From Sanghuangporus weigelae (Eukaryota; Basidiomycota; Agaricomycetes; Hymenochaetales; Hymenochaetaceae): a stretch of 64,000 nucleotides of DNA. Numbering within the stretch: position 1 is the stretch's first letter; every line of letters begins with the position of its first letter. The stretch is from positions 248,001-312,000 of the forward strand of contig CP137329.1 of NCBI GenBank assembly GCA_033182465.1. The letters are read 5' to 3'. This document shows, piece by piece, positions 51,491 through 63,500 of the stretch. Made by a program: the position numbers and the translations under genes. Under the pieces are notes generated by a model. It searched no databases. It saw nothing but the letters and a program-made list of their open reading frames with translations, and was not told the DNA's origin.

Positions 51491-54400
51491 ACCATGTCTT
51501 TGAATGTCACAGACGACGTGAAATCCTTAATTCTGGAATACATGCAGATGTTCCTCTCAAAAGCGCGCGCGATCGCTGCAAACATTAGGCTTCTTTACAA
51601 TGCTCGCGAGTGCAGTCATCTCCGCTTCGTTGATGTGCTCCAAGGTGCTGAACCGATCGATTCATCAACTACATAACGTCAATTAACGAGGAAGAAAAGG
51701 ATCGGATATGGAATGCACTGCTCAGAGGCTGCAATAAAGATGAATGGTCAGACTTTCTAAGCATAGGTACGTTCCGATTGTATATTGCAGCAGATCTATT
51801 CCCTGTTTGACCGTCTGTACAAAGATACATTGTTCAGACAAGCTGCACCAGAGGAGAACAGGAATCAAGGTAATCAAAACTCTCTCGTGATCGTATTCTT
51901 TATAACTGACCGGCGTTCTCTGACACAGTGCAAACCTCTCTCTCAAGGATGGGAAGGTCAGATATGTCTTTGATCCTTAAGCATGCTCCGATATCATGTA
52001 TATTCTAGCGACCGCCAAATCATGGGGAGCTGAGTACAAGGGGATAAGTCATGAGCTGCTCTGGGAACATATTTGTCGTTACTACAGACATTCCGAAGGC
52101 TACACACTCTATGCGAACATGTGCGCAGTTATCCAATCGTCGGGAATGGGCAAGTCTAGGACAGTTTATGAACTCGGGAAAGAACACTTCTTGATTCCTG
52201 TGATTTTGAGGAAAGGCACATCTGGTGCGTATGCCCTGCGTATGACTGAGCCATTTACGGATTTCAGTAATGGATAGGCTATCCGCCTCCCGATGATGAA
52301 GTGCGCGATTTCCTCGTCATGAGCGATTCAGGAGCGACAGACAGTCCGGATCGCGCTCGGAGACGCTGTATCAGATTTTTTTGCAGCCTTTTCCGAAACA
52401 CTCTGCTGGCACTCCGCCGTGCACAGAGGGATGCTTCCAGTGCGTTGACAAAAGCGGATATGATACGCTGGTTCTACAATCGTATGGCGCCGCCCGAGAA
52501 CAACTCGTTCCGAAAGAAGTTTTTTAAGACCGTTGTACAACACGCCCAGAAAATCCAGACCGAAGTTACGAAGAACGAAGGTGATGAGAAAGTGAAGAGG
52601 ACGGCTATAAGGAAAACTAAGAAGGATGGCTCGCAAAGCACGGAACTGTCGGGTACAAGTTCGGACCCGGGAAGACGTGCGGCACTTGACATGATCAATG
52701 CTGCTAATGCACTCGTCGATTTTCTTCGTTCGGCGGACTGTTCTAGTTCAGGTCAAGTAGAGCCTGAGGTCGTGGTAGCATTCGAACCGTCGAGCACAAG
52801 TTCAAACCCGGGAAGACGTGCGGTACTTGACATGATCAACGGTACTTGACATGATCAATGCTGCTAATGCTCTCGTCGACTTTCTTCGTTCAGTGGACTG
52901 TTCTAGTTCAGATCAAGCAGAGCCTGAGGTCGTGGTAGCATTCGACGAAGCGCATGTCCTAACCGAGAGGGTGTTCAACAATCCTACCGTGGTAGAAGGA
53001 GTTTGGTCTCTCTTCATTACTCTCCGAGATGCGATCCGTGCACTATATCCTACTGCAGTCTATATAATTTTCCTCTTAACCACGGGACAGATCTCGCAAT
53101 CCAATCCCCACCGAGGTGTGGATCCTTCAATGCGCGTCAAGAACGAGGAGTATAAACCGGTTCCGCCATTTACGACTCTCAGATATGATCTCTACGGGCC
53201 TCGACTGATACATGCAAAAAAAGGATCCTTTATGTTATCTGAAGATCAAATACCGACACGAAATGACGGTGTAACGGATTTACAAGCTGCCGAGGACCAA
53301 ACGCTAACGCTGCCTCTTATCACCAATACTGCCTTCATAGTTCGATTTGGTCGACCCTTGTATGCCTCAAACACCCGATTCGCAAATCATTGACTAATCG
53401 CCTTGCAGATTTGCTCTCGTGTACGGGAATGGTGTCAAAAATGGTATCTTTCGACTTGCAATGGACAAGCTGATATGTGATGATATTAGCAAATTCGATG
53501 ACAAATGGAAGGAGGAAACTCCAGCCCACGTGGAGCTTGCATGCCTCTCGCAGCGATTATGCCTCGAATTCAATTCCACGGCTTGTAATGACGACGAACA
53601 GATTCAAATAGCGGCTCATATGCGGCTATGCCTCAAAATTGGCCCGGATGGTCAATATATCATATCGTCATCTGGGTCAGAGCCATTACTTGCAGAAGCC
53701 GCTGCAACTCTTATGATGCGAGATGCTTTCAATCCAGCGGAATCGCTGCATCGAGTTCTGACAGGATTTTCTATCCATAAGGGAGACCAAGGCGAACTCA
53801 TCTCAATGCTAGCGGTAATAGTAGCGCGCGATGCGGTGGTAAGAAGGAAGATGCAAGAAACTCCAGAATTGAACTCTGCGCTTCTGGGCATTTTACCGCC
53901 GGACAAAGAGACGCAGCAGCCTGCGTTTCGAGATGTGCAGATAATTGACCTTCTGGACGAGCTATTCGAGCTTCCCAAGAAAGCAAAGGAGGCTCTTGAG
54001 GCCGACTTCGGGGATACGTACACGTATTTCAACCATTTCATTAAGCCGTTCACGCAAGGTACATGCACACCGGAGTTCCTGGCTCAGTACATGACGCGTG
54101 GCGCAGCGGTGCACTGCGCAAACTGCATGCCAGGAGTCGACTTCGTGCTTCCGACTCTTGAAGGTCTGGAATTGCATACCGGGAAAATTAGTGTAGTGGT
54201 TGCGCAAGCCAAGCTCGACGACACTATTACACGGGAGAGGGATGGAGAACCCATCTTTGAGAATATAACTCACGGACTGGAGAAGGAAACCTTCCGAGAT
54301 GCGCCTTGCGAACTGCCCATCGTTCGAATGGTATTTTCGCTTCGTTCAAAGCCGGAGCTGAGGTACAAAGCACGTACCACGACGATCAATGGTACGAAAG

Positions 54401-55010
54401 TGCGAACGCACGACTTCTGGTGCGGAGGTTTCGGACCGCATTTTCTCCCTAAGAGAAAAGAAAACGATGACACTTGGTTGGCTCTCGTATTGGCGTCGGA
54501 GAAGATGCGCAATGTCGTCGATGAGGGCGCACAGTTCAAGCGTCTCAACAAGGAACGCAAGTCTTTAGTTCCTGGTGGATCTGAATCGGCGGATTATTGG
54601 TCATGGGTTCGGCATGTCTCCGGACCTGGTGGCGACGGTGAATCTATGGATGTCGACGAAGATACTTAACACTATAGTTTACCTCGTGTGGCGTTCTGTA
54701 CTGTATGTAATCTGAATTACTGTTACAGCATGCATGTGTATACACAATACGAACAGAATATCTTTCTACATCTGAGTTGATGTGCTCTTGTTGTTGTGGT
54801 GAAGTTTTGTTTTCCTTCTGACCTCTGTGATGAAAGATTCAGCCGTTCTCTGGTGACAAGTACAAGTAAGTGGCTCAGGTTGATGTGCTTTTGTTGTAAT
54901 TAATATTTCCCTTTGGTTCCGAGGCACCAGCGTTGACAAGGGGCCTTCCGACTCGGCCATGGTTTGATTGAAATGGAATAATGCAAGTAAGTGGCTGGAT
55001 TAAGATTGGT
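51491..55010 (+). repeat. Left arm of inverted segmental duplication
   Basis: Matches about 60590-63876 in reverse, from the effector's start codon context to past its 3' flank (AAGTAAGTGGCTGGAT at about 54985; reverse at about 60605). Arms are about 3.3-3.5 kb and clearly diverged (many substitutions, a few indels), so older than the A/B retroelement insertions. Spacer about 5.6 kb with the hypothetical gene, RPB9 and G-alpha. Confidence 0.85.
51494..54669 (+). pseudogene. NTPase/nuclease effector-like gene, copy 1 (broken)
   Basis: Left arm of an inverted duplication with 60942-63873. Visible parts: an N-terminal helical region, a P-loop (VIQSSGMGKSRTV, about 52140), a Walker B-like strand (VVVAFDEAHVL, about 52930) and a long C-terminal domain (53419-54669). 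In that domain VDFVLP...VVVAQAK resembles the D...QxK core of PD-(D/E)XK nucleases. The P-loop NTPase plus nuclease layout is that of Crinkler-type (CR) effectors found in fungi and oomycetes; this is inference from motifs. The copy carries a few breaks and an internal duplication, and is treated as a fossil of an effector-like gene. Confidence 0.6.
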
Positions 55011-55146
55011 GGCAGAAAGCCTATAAATATCTAGTCATTTTCGACAATCCTAGGCCTCTCCACACATCGCGACTGTCTCGTCTTTTCACCACGCGGAAAT
55101 CATCTCGTCGCTGAGCACTCCAATCTCAATAAGCTGGAGCGAAAAC
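54670..55146. other. 3' flank of effector copy 1 and promoter of next gene
   Basis: 54730-55010 is still part of the inverted duplication (matches about 60590-60900 reversed, with AAGTAAGTGGCT motifs). A TATA box CTATAAATA at about 55020 lies 120 bases before the ATG at 55147, followed by pyrimidine-rich sequence, and probably drives the next gene. Confidence 0.5.
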
Positions 55147-55626
55147 ATGGAAGGAAAGAACACCGAGGATGGTACACAACAGGTCTCTGCGAACGAAGGA
55201 TCTTTAAAAGAGAGGATGTTCGCCTATCTCGAGCCAGAGGACAAGCAGGGACGTAACACCATGCTCATGTTCCTACTTGATCAATGCAGCGCAAACTTGA
55301 AAGATCATAGTGAACAACATTCCAAGAGACTACTCTTTTTTGCGATTCAAGAATTCACCGACATATACATCAAGCTGCAGCGAAAGCCATGGGAAGACGA
55401 GCTTTTGAAAAGGGTCAGCGAGCTTGGAACTCATGAAACCGAAATCATGCACAACCTACTGCGGAGTTTGTTGTTTAACAAGAATAATGCTCTTGCGGAG
55501 AACTGGATGGAACGTCTGGATGAATTTTATAACAATCGTGAGGCAGTTTCAGTATCCTCGATATACCGGATCAACTCGTTCCAGTCACCAATATCCAGCC
55601 ATATTTCAAGATTTGCCTTACTGTAA
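55147..55626 (+). CDS. Hypothetical protein (159 aa)
   Basis: Not recognised. Helical, charged, Leu-rich protein: KERMFAYLEPEDKQGRN, LMFLLDQCSANLKDHSE, HETEIMHNLLRSLLFNKNNA, AENWMERLDEFYNN. It has a good TATA-containing promoter upstream. The last 30 residues look less protein-like than the frame +1 sequence just beyond (PRYTGSTRSSHQYPAIFQD, ending at 55711). Either an exon junction near 55540 was missed or the 3' end has shifted frame. No function can be offered. Confidence 0.5.
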   Translation: MEGKNTEDGTQQVSANEGSLKERMFAYLEPEDKQGRNTMLMFLLDQCSANLKDHSEQHSKRLLFFAIQEFTDIYIKLQRKPWEDELLKRVSELGTHETEIMHNLLRSLLFNKNNALAENWMERLDEFYNNREAVSVSSIYRINSFQSPISSHISRFALL

Positions 55627-55934
55627 AGCGTGGTACCCAGAGCTGAAGCACAACATTAATAACAATGGCGAAGGTCATGCAACTCAGCAAAACGGAGAAC
55701 AGGATTTGTAGACTCCGAGTCCTCCTAGTTCCAGTATTCCAAAGTACTTGTAACATTCTCTATGAAGCTGCGTAGCATAAAGCATTTTTTCATGAAAACG
55801 ATTTCGAAGTGCCAGTGCAACATACAGGATGTGTTAGACTCCAAGTCGAAAGAAACAGCAGCAGGATGTCCCGTTGCGCCTGCTATCAACGATGTCATCG
55901 CCGCGCTTGGAGGGTACGAAGGTGACACCTAGGC

Positions 55935-56338
55935 CTAGGGCTCTATGCGCGTATCGTATACGTATAAATGCGACACTCATACGGGGACGGCCGTACTTTT
56001 ATGGCCCGTATATGTGAACTCCACTGGTCGGTACGGATACCGGATGCCCGTATATGAAAAAACTTCCTCTACTTAAGGGTTTAGGTGGCCAATTTCTGAT
56101 TCAATACACAAATCTGAGCAAATTTGAGCAAATTTGAGCAAAATATTGGTAAAATTGACAGCCCTGGATACGGCGGATACGGCGTATCCGGTCTTTTTCT
56201 CCGACCCTTGGTACGGGTACGGATGTAAAAATATGGCCCGTATAATCAGCATCCCAAGCCAGTACGGACACGGCCGTATGCGTATACGATGCGGGCCGTA
56301 TCCGTAATTTACGGATACGCACGCACGGAGCCCCCTAG
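55935..56338. mobile_element. hAT-like miniature inverted-repeat element
   Basis: About 400 bp with imperfect terminal inverted repeats: CTAGGG..CTC.ATGCGCGTAT at the left and, inverted, CTAGGGGGCTCCGTGCGTGCGTAT at the right (right end quoted in part). It is packed with GGATACGG and CCGTAT subterminal motifs on both strands and a TGAGCAAATT triplication near 56120. No transposase is encoded. Subterminal repeats of this type are usual in non-autonomous hAT elements. No clean 8-bp target duplication was found, so the family call is tentative. It lies just upstream of RPB9. Confidence 0.45.
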
Positions 56339-56424
56339 ATGTCCGTGTGAAGGAAGATCGACGGATCGACAACCACCATCTTCTTTCATCCCGTCCTACT
56401 CATCCTCAAACACCGTGATTGCCA

Positions 56425-57002
56425 ATGGTACGTCTGCAGCCCTGAGCCTCACCTGTCTTAACGAACAATCCGCACAGTCCTCCCTGCACTTCTGCTCCGA
56501 ATGCAACAACATGCTGTACCCAAAGGCGGACCAGCAGCGCCGCGTGATGGTGTACGCGTGCCGGATCTGCGACTACGACGAGATCGGGGAGAATAAGTGC
56601 GTGTATCGGAATGATTTGTTGACTGTGACCAAGTGAGTGCGTTTTGGTTCTCCTGAGACGATTCTTATGCGGTGTAGGGAACAAATGGGCGTGATCGCGG
56701 ACGTCGCGTCGGACCCTACGCTTTCGCACTCGACGGACCAGACGTGTCCGAGCTGCGGGCATCACGAGTACGTCGTACATTCCAACTCTGAAACTTCCTG
56801 CTGATGATGGTGGCTGGTCTTGGTCCTGACCCGCGTGCGTGGCCTCTGGCTTTGTATTGTTACTACTGGACACAGCTCCGTGTACTTCCAAGACCAGTCG
56901 AAACGCCGGGAGACGCGGATGATACTGTTCTACGTGTGCTCGAACTGTAGTACGCCGTTTACGGATCCAGCGTTGCAGGTTGAGAGGAAGCGGGAGGATT
57001 AG
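56425..57002 (+). CDS. RPB9: RNA polymerase II subunit RPB9, 4 exons
   Basis: Small zinc-ribbon subunit of RNA polymerase II, acting in start-site choice, proofreading and elongation. Exons 56425-56427 (just the ATG), 56478-56632, 56678-56767, 56876-57002, giving 124 residues (yeast is 122). The first intron follows the start codon directly (ATG|GTACGT...CACAG). N-terminal zinc ribbon: FCSECNNMLYPK...CRICDYDE. C-terminal zinc ribbon: TCPSCGH...FYVCSNC with the conserved QDQSKRRETRM between. All eight zinc cysteines are present. All introns are GT-AG with matching phases (0, 2, 2). A start further upstream in the open frame is less likely, because the short form matches family length. Confidence 0.95.
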
Positions 57003-57199
57003 TGTTCCGGTGTTGGGGTGCTTGACTTTGTGGAGATAGATCTACATGCAGGTCTTGCACTGTAGTTACAATCAGATGTATCACTTGCACTTGCACTGCT
57101 ACTTGATTCGTGCATGTTGATCGTCCCTGCTTAACTGAGATACACTCTCACACGCCTTCTCCTCCCTCCTCCCATCCCCGTCGTCGTCCCCAGCGTACA

Positions 57200-59251
57200 A
57201 TGGGGCGCACAAAATCATCCACTCCCTCCGACTCCTTCCCACTCTCCGACACCACAGACCCCCTCTCACGCCTCCTCGCACCACCCCCCGACGAGTCCCC
57301 CGAGGCGCGCGCAGCCCGCCAGAAAAGAGAAGCAGACGCGAAGAAAAGGAGCGACGAGATCGATGCACGCCTGGCAGCCGAGAGCGCGGCGCGCAGGAAG
57401 AAGGGCGCCCCGATCAAGATCCTGCTGCTGGGGCAGAGCGAGAGTGGGAAGAGCACGACGTTGAAGAGTGAGTGCCTCGTTTTCCCTAAGTTTGTTGTTT
57501 GTTGGATTGACGGTGACGACGTGCGCAGACTTCCAGTTGACATACGCGCGAAAGCAGTGGCTCGCGGAGAAGGAGGCATGGCGCGCCGTCATACAGCTCA
57601 ACCTCGTCCGCTCCGTCAACGCCATCGCCTCCGCAGTCGCTCGCGAACTCCCTTCATCACATGCGGGTGAACTGGAGCACGAGCATGACAATGCCATGGA
57701 CGCAGAAACGGCGTCCATCCTCACACTCCCCGAAGTCGAAGCCGAAGTCGAGCAGCAAGATACGGAAGAGACGTCAAAGTTCCCACTAACGGACGAGCAT
57801 CGCGGCTTGTTACTTCGGCTCACCCCTCTCAAAGCCGTACAAAGAACCCTGGAAATGAAGTTGGGTTCAGGAGCAGAGGAGATCGGCTATAATGACAATG
57901 GCGAAGCAGAAAGCGAGAATGCCAATGTCGATCCCAGCGACCCTGCTCGCAAACCCAGCCATCCTAATTCGAGATCCTCGGCAGGGTCAAACGCGAACAC
58001 AGTCTCGTTTAGGGATATCACCAACGCTGCTTCCACTCCTTCATCGAGTGCACCGCTACCGCTACCGCCACCGCAGCCCTCGCTCCGCACGCGCAAATCG
58101 CACCAGGAATTCTTCGTCCGCTCGTACGGCTGGAAGAGCGCCCTGCAGCGTCTCCGCCCGCGCGGCAGTCGGTCGGGTTCGGGTAAAGACGAGCTAGGCG
58201 CAGGGGATGGTGATGACCCGGATGGCGTCGCCATCGCCCGCGCGGCGGGGGATATGAAGGCGCTGTGGAGGGATAAGCTCGTAAGAGAGGTCATAAGAGT
58301 GAGGAAAATCCGGTTAATGGACTGTGCAGAGTTGTTCGTCTCTTCTCTTCTTCTCCGTCCCTCCCAGCCCGAATACTAACAAGTAGCATTTTCTACCATC
58401 CTACAGCTTCCTAAACGACATCGACCGCGTCTGCGCACAGCGGTACGTCCCCTCCGACGACGACATCATCCGCGCCCGGCTGCGCACCGTCGGCGTGCAA
58501 GAGCACACGCTCACACTCGAGTCCAACGCGACGACAGACTCCAGCAGCAACCGCACCTGGATCATCTACGACGTCGGCGGGTCGCGCACGCAGCGCGCGC
58601 AGTGGCCCGCGTACTTCGACGACGTGCACGCGATCATCTTCCTCGCGCCCCTCAGCGCGTTCGACGAGCGCCTCGCGGAGGCGCCGCGCGTGAATCGCCT
58701 CGACGACTCGATGCAGCTGTGGAAGCTCGTGTGCGCGAACAAGCTGCTCGCGCGTGCGGAGCTCGTGCTGTTCCTGAACAAGGTGGACCTCCTCGAGCGG
58801 AAGCTGGCGGCGGCCGGGGTGCGGTTTGGGGAGTATGTGAGGAGCTATCGGGACGGGGAGAACGAGGTGGGCGCTGTGGGGAAGTGTGAGTTCTCCCTTT
58901 CTTCGGATTTTGAGTATTGAGGATTGATGACTTTTCGCGTTACGTAGTCCTGCGGGGCAAGTTCATGGAAGTGTGCAGACACTATTCGAAAGAGCACAGA
59001 GGGCTGCACGTTCACTTCACGTCCGTCATCGTAAGTCCTTCCCCTCACGATCAAGTGCACCTGTATGCTAACTTCTCTGCGTATTTTCTTCTTCGGGTAT
59101 AGGACACACAAGCGACCGCAAAGACACTTGCAGCGGGTAAGCACACCAGCTCTTTTCTTCTCTCTCTCTAAAAGATATACTACTAAATATGCGCAATGTA
59201 GTGCAAGACGGCATCCTCCGCTCGAATCTGCGGCATCTCGACCTCATTTGA
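57200..59251 (+). CDS. Atypical heterotrimeric G-protein alpha subunit, 6 exons
   Basis: Exons 57200-57467, 57529-58333, 58407-58885, 58948-59030, 59103-59136, 59202-59251; 572 residues against about 353 for ordinary G-alpha. G1 P-loop GQSESGKST (78-86); switch I ARLRTVGV with the conserved Arg; G3 DVGGSRTQR (413-421), where ordinary subunits have DVGGQR; G4 LNKVD (about 481-485); C-terminal VQDGILRSNLRHLDLI. The Gln that positions the hydrolytic water is Ser, so hydrolysis may be slow or differently controlled. The extra length is a Ser/Pro/Glu-rich insert (about 140-270) in the helical domain. MGRTKS at the N-terminus fits N-myristoylation (Gly2, Ser6); the usual palmitoyl Cys3 and C-terminal Cys are lacking. 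This belongs with the extra G-alpha proteins of mushrooms, not the mating or nutrient ones. Confidence 0.92.
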
Positions 59252-59342
59252 TATATATCAGTATACGATGACTGTAGCGCACGACTCTCGGGCCGCAGGA
59301 GGATGAGGGGGAGAACGAGAGCATGGGTTGAGAGGGATATGA

Positions 59343-59378
<36 letters not shown>
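59343..59378. repeat. (GTT)n microsatellite, 12 units
   Basis: About 36 bases of uninterrupted GTT/TTG repeats. Confidence 0.95.
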
Positions 59379-59475
59379 GGGATGCAGCTTGGGAATCTCA
59401 TGAGCGGGATGAATGGGCGAAAAACCGCTGCTGCTGGAAAGTGTCGTCGGAGAGATAGAGGACTGGGGCGGTTGA

Positions 59476-59478
<3 letters not shown>

Positions 59479-59507
<29 letters not shown>
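59479..59507. repeat. Poly(T) run, 29 bases
   Basis: Uninterrupted T run, followed by GTTTCG. It could be the tail of a retroposed sequence on the minus strand, but no body was recognised. Confidence 0.9.
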
Positions 59508-59632
59508 GTTTCGAAGTACATACCTTTTCACCAATATTTTCTTCGTCTTCCTTCCTTACATAATTTAATTATCTTCTTTTTTCTTTTCTTTTCTGTTTGT
59601 GTATCTTGTATCCGTACTCGTACATCCCTTCC

Positions 59633-59674
59633 CCTTCCTTTCCTTTCCTTTCCTTTCCTTTCCTTTCCTTTCCT
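59633..59674. repeat. (CCTTT)n microsatellite, about 8 units
   Basis: Pentanucleotide repeat CCTTT/TTTCC, uninterrupted for about 40 bases. Confidence 0.9.
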
Positions 59675-60095
59675 GCCGCTCTTCATATTCGACAACCCTT
59701 ACATTTATCAATTTCCCGCTCTTCATACCATACCCAACGCCATGTTGTAATATGTACGGAGGACTACGTATGCTCTCTTGTCGTCGTTATGTTATGTTAT
59801 GTATCATGACCCACGCCTTCATTAATATCCATTCCCTTCCCTTCACTAGACTCTCCTGGTCTCCTGGTCTCCAACCTTAAGCTTCTTCCCCGAGATGGGG
59901 AAACGTACCGGACTACTGCAAAGTAGCATTATCAAGTACCGCTTGTCGAGCACCTTTGACATCATTCGATATACACTGTACAGGACCCTTTTTTTCTTCT
60001 TTTTTCATATGTCGGTATTCTCATTCTCTCATCTTATTATCTTGCAAATGTGAAATGTAGATTCTATACCACTGACAATAATGAACGAACCCACT

Positions 60096-60128
60096 AGGGA
60101 GGGAGGGAGGGAGGGGGGGGGGGGGAGG
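60096..60128. repeat. (GGGA)n followed by poly(G)
   Basis: AGGGAGGGAGGGAGGGAGG runs into 13 or more G. G-quadruplex-capable by composition. Confidence 0.85.
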
Positions 60129-60517
60129 AAGAAGAAAAAACCAGACTCCATCTATATTCTTGAAAAGTGCAGCTGCATCCCAGTGTCCGAGAGTCCGAAT
60201 CCAGCCTGGACATCATGATTTTATTTTACAGGTACAGGTTGAACCCGTGTAAAAGAAAGAAAGAAAATGGGCTTGGAAAGGGTTGGTTGCTTCCACTCCA
60301 CTACAATATGTCCTCACGATCTCATCTCAGGCCCCCCTTTGATAGTACTCGATTTCATATTCATATTCGAAGGTGGGGGTAAGAGTGGGTGGGATAGGTA
60401 GGATTCGGCAGGTGAAAAAGAAAAGAATGAATTATAATTTAATTAATTATTAATTATAAGGTCTGTGGGTACTACGGGCGATTTACTTAGTATTTATTTT
60501 ATAGATGAATGACGATG

Positions 60518-60549
60518 GAAATTGAAATTGAAATTGAAATTGAAATTGA
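60518..60549. repeat. (GAAATT)n microsatellite, about 5 units
   Basis: Hexanucleotide GAAATT repeats directly next to the inverted-duplication boundary. Confidence 0.9.
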
Positions 60550-60589
60550 TATGCATTACAGCCTTGTCTTTTTCATACAAATAATATGA

Positions 60590-63500
60590 AAAAGACTGTA
60601 ATCCATCCAGCCACTTACTTGCATTATTCCATTTCAATCAAATCATGGCCGAAGTCGGAACGCCCCTTGTCAACGCTGTGTGCCTCTGAACCAACCTGAG
60701 CCCCACTTACTTGTACTTGTCACCAGAGACTCGGAGCGGCTGAATCTTTCATCATCACTAGTACTAGTACTGAGGTCAGAAGGAAGATGAAACTTTTCAC
60801 CACCAAAAAAAAAGAACGCATCAGCTCAGATGCAAATATATATATATATGTTCTGTTCGTATTGTACATACACATGCATGCTGTTACAGTAATTTGGAAT
60901 TACATACATACAGTACAGAACGCCACACGAGGTACTTTGTGTCAAGTATCTTCGTCGAAATCCATAGATTCACCGTCGCCACCAGGTCCGGAGACATGCC
61001 GAACCCATGACCAATAATCCGCCGATTCAGATCCACCAGGAACTAAAGACTTGCGTTCCTTGTTGAGACGCTTGAATTGTGCGCCCTCATCGACGACATT
61101 GCGCATCTTTTCCGACGCCAATACGAGAGCCAACCAAGTGTCATCGTCTTCTTTCTTCTTAGGGAGAAAATGCGGTCCGAAACCTCCGCACCAGAAGTCG
61201 TGCGTTCGCACTTTCGTACCATTGATTGTAATAGTCCGTGCTTTATACCATAGCTCCGACTTTGAACGAAGCGAAAATACCATTCGAACGATGGGCAGTT
61301 CGCAAGGCGCATCTCGGAAGGTTGTCTTCTCCAGTCCGTGACTTATATTCTCAAAGATGGGTTCTCCATCCCTCTCCCGTGTAATAGTATCATCGAGCTT
61401 GGCTTGCGCAGCCACTACACTAATTTTCCCGGTATGCAATTCCAGACCTTTAAGAGTCGGAAGCACGAAGTCGACTCCTGGCATGCAGTTTGCGCAGTGC
61501 ACCGCTGCGCCACGCGTCATGTACTGAGCCAGGAACACCGGTGTGCATGTACCTTGCGTGAACGGCTTGATGAAATGGTTGAAATACGTGTACGTATCTC
61601 CGAAGTCGGCCTCAAGAGCCTTCTTTGCTTTCTTGGGAAGCTTGAATAGCTCGTCCAGGAGGTCAATTATGTGCACAGCTCGGAACGCAGGCTGCTGCGT
61701 CTCTTTGTCCGGCGGTAAAATGCCCAGAAGCGCAGAGTTCAATTCTGGAGTTTCTTGTAGCTTCCTTCTTACCACCACATCGCGCGCTACTATTACTGCT
61801 AGCATTGAGATGAGTTCGCCTTGGTCCTCCTTATGGATAGAAAATCCTGTCAGAACTCGATGCAGCGATTCCACTGGATTGAAAGCATCTCGCATCATAA
61901 GAGTTGCAGCGGCTTCTGCAAGTAATGGCTCTGACCCGGATGACGATATGATATATTGACTATCCGGACCAATTTTGAGGCATAGCCGCATATGAGCCGC
62001 TATTTGAATCTGTTCGTCGTCATTATAAGCCGTGGAATTGAATTCGAGGCATAATCGCTGCGAGAGGCATGCAAGCTCCACGTGAGCTGGAGTTTCCTTC
62101 TTCCATTTGTCGTTGAATTTGCTAATATCATCACATATCAGCTTGTCCATTGCAAGTCGAAGGATACCATTTTTGACACCATTCCCGTACACGAGAGTAA
62201 ATCTGCAAGGCGGTTAGTCAATGATTTGCGAATCGGGTGTTTGAGGCATACAAGGGTCGACCAAATCGAACTATGAAGGCAGTATTGGTGATAAGAGGCA
62301 GCGTTAGCGTTTGGTCCTCAGCAGCTTGTAAATCCGTTACACCGTCATTTCGTGTCGGTATTTGATCTTCAGATAACATAAAGGATCCATCTTTTGCACG
62401 TATTAGCTGAGGCCCGTAGAGATCATATCTGAGAGTCGTAAATGGCGGAACCGGTTTATACTCCTCGTTCTTGACGCGCATTGAAGGATCTACACCTCGG
62501 TGGGGATTGGACTGCGAGATCTGTCCTGTGGTTGAGAGGAAAATTACATAGACTGCGGTAGGATATAGTGCACGGATCACATCCCGAAGAGTGATGAAGA
62601 GAGACCAAACTCCTTCTACCACGGTAGGATTGTTGAACACCCTCTCGGTTAGGACATGCGCTTCGTCGAATGCTACCACGACTTCTACTTGATCTGAACC
62701 AGAACAGTCCACTGAACGAAGAAAGTCGACAAGTGCATTAGCAGCATTGATCATGTCAAGTACCGCACGTCTTCCCGGGTTTGAACTTGTGCTCGACGGT
62801 TCCGTGCTTTGCGAGCCATCCTTCTGGGCGTCTTGTACAACAGTCCTAAAAAATTCCTTTCGGAACGTGTTGTTCTCAGGCGGTGCCATGCGACTGTAGA
62901 ACCAGCGTATCATATCCGCTTTTGTCAACACACTGGCATCATCATTCTGTGCACGGCGGAGTGCCAGCAGAGTGTTTCGGAAAAGGCTGCAAAAAAATCT
63001 GATACAGCGTCTCCGGGCGCGATCCGGACTGTCTGTCGCTCCTGAATCGCTCATGACGAGGAAATCGCGCACTTCATCATCGGGAGGCGGATAACCTATC
63101 CGTTACTGAAATCTGTAAATGGCTCAGTGATACTCAGGGCATACGCACCAGAAGTACCTTTCCTCAAAATCATAGGAATCAAGAAATGCGTTTTCCCGAG
63201 TTCATAAACTGTCCTAGACTTGCCCATTCCCGACGATTGGACAACTGCGCACATGTTCGCATAGAGCGCGTAGCCTTCGGAACTTCCGTAGTAACGACAA
63301 ATATGGTCCCAGAGCAGCTCATGACTTATCCCCTTGTACTCAGCTCCCCATGATTTGGCGGTCGCTAGTTATCAAATGAGCGAAGCATACTTAAGGATCA
63401 AAGACATGTCTGACCTTCCCATCCTTGAGAGGTTTGCACTGTACCGAGGAACGTCGGTCACTTATAAGAATGCGGTCACAAGATAAAAGTTGATTACCTT

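Larger units (their letters stand above)
59252..60590. other. 3' flank of G-alpha gene, simple-repeat rich
   Basis: No gene. Contains several microsatellites (listed separately) and pyrimidine-rich stretches. Short ORFs here are products of the repeats. The right end meets the inverted duplication at about 60590. Confidence 0.6.

Noticed and set aside
57099-58294. Minus-strand frames opposite the G-alpha gene
   Set aside because: Shadows of a G+C-rich coding region; the plus-strand gene is certain from its motifs.
59382-59880. Overlapping plus-strand ORFs downstream of the G-alpha gene
   Set aside because: Made of poly(T) and CCTTT repeats; no coding character.
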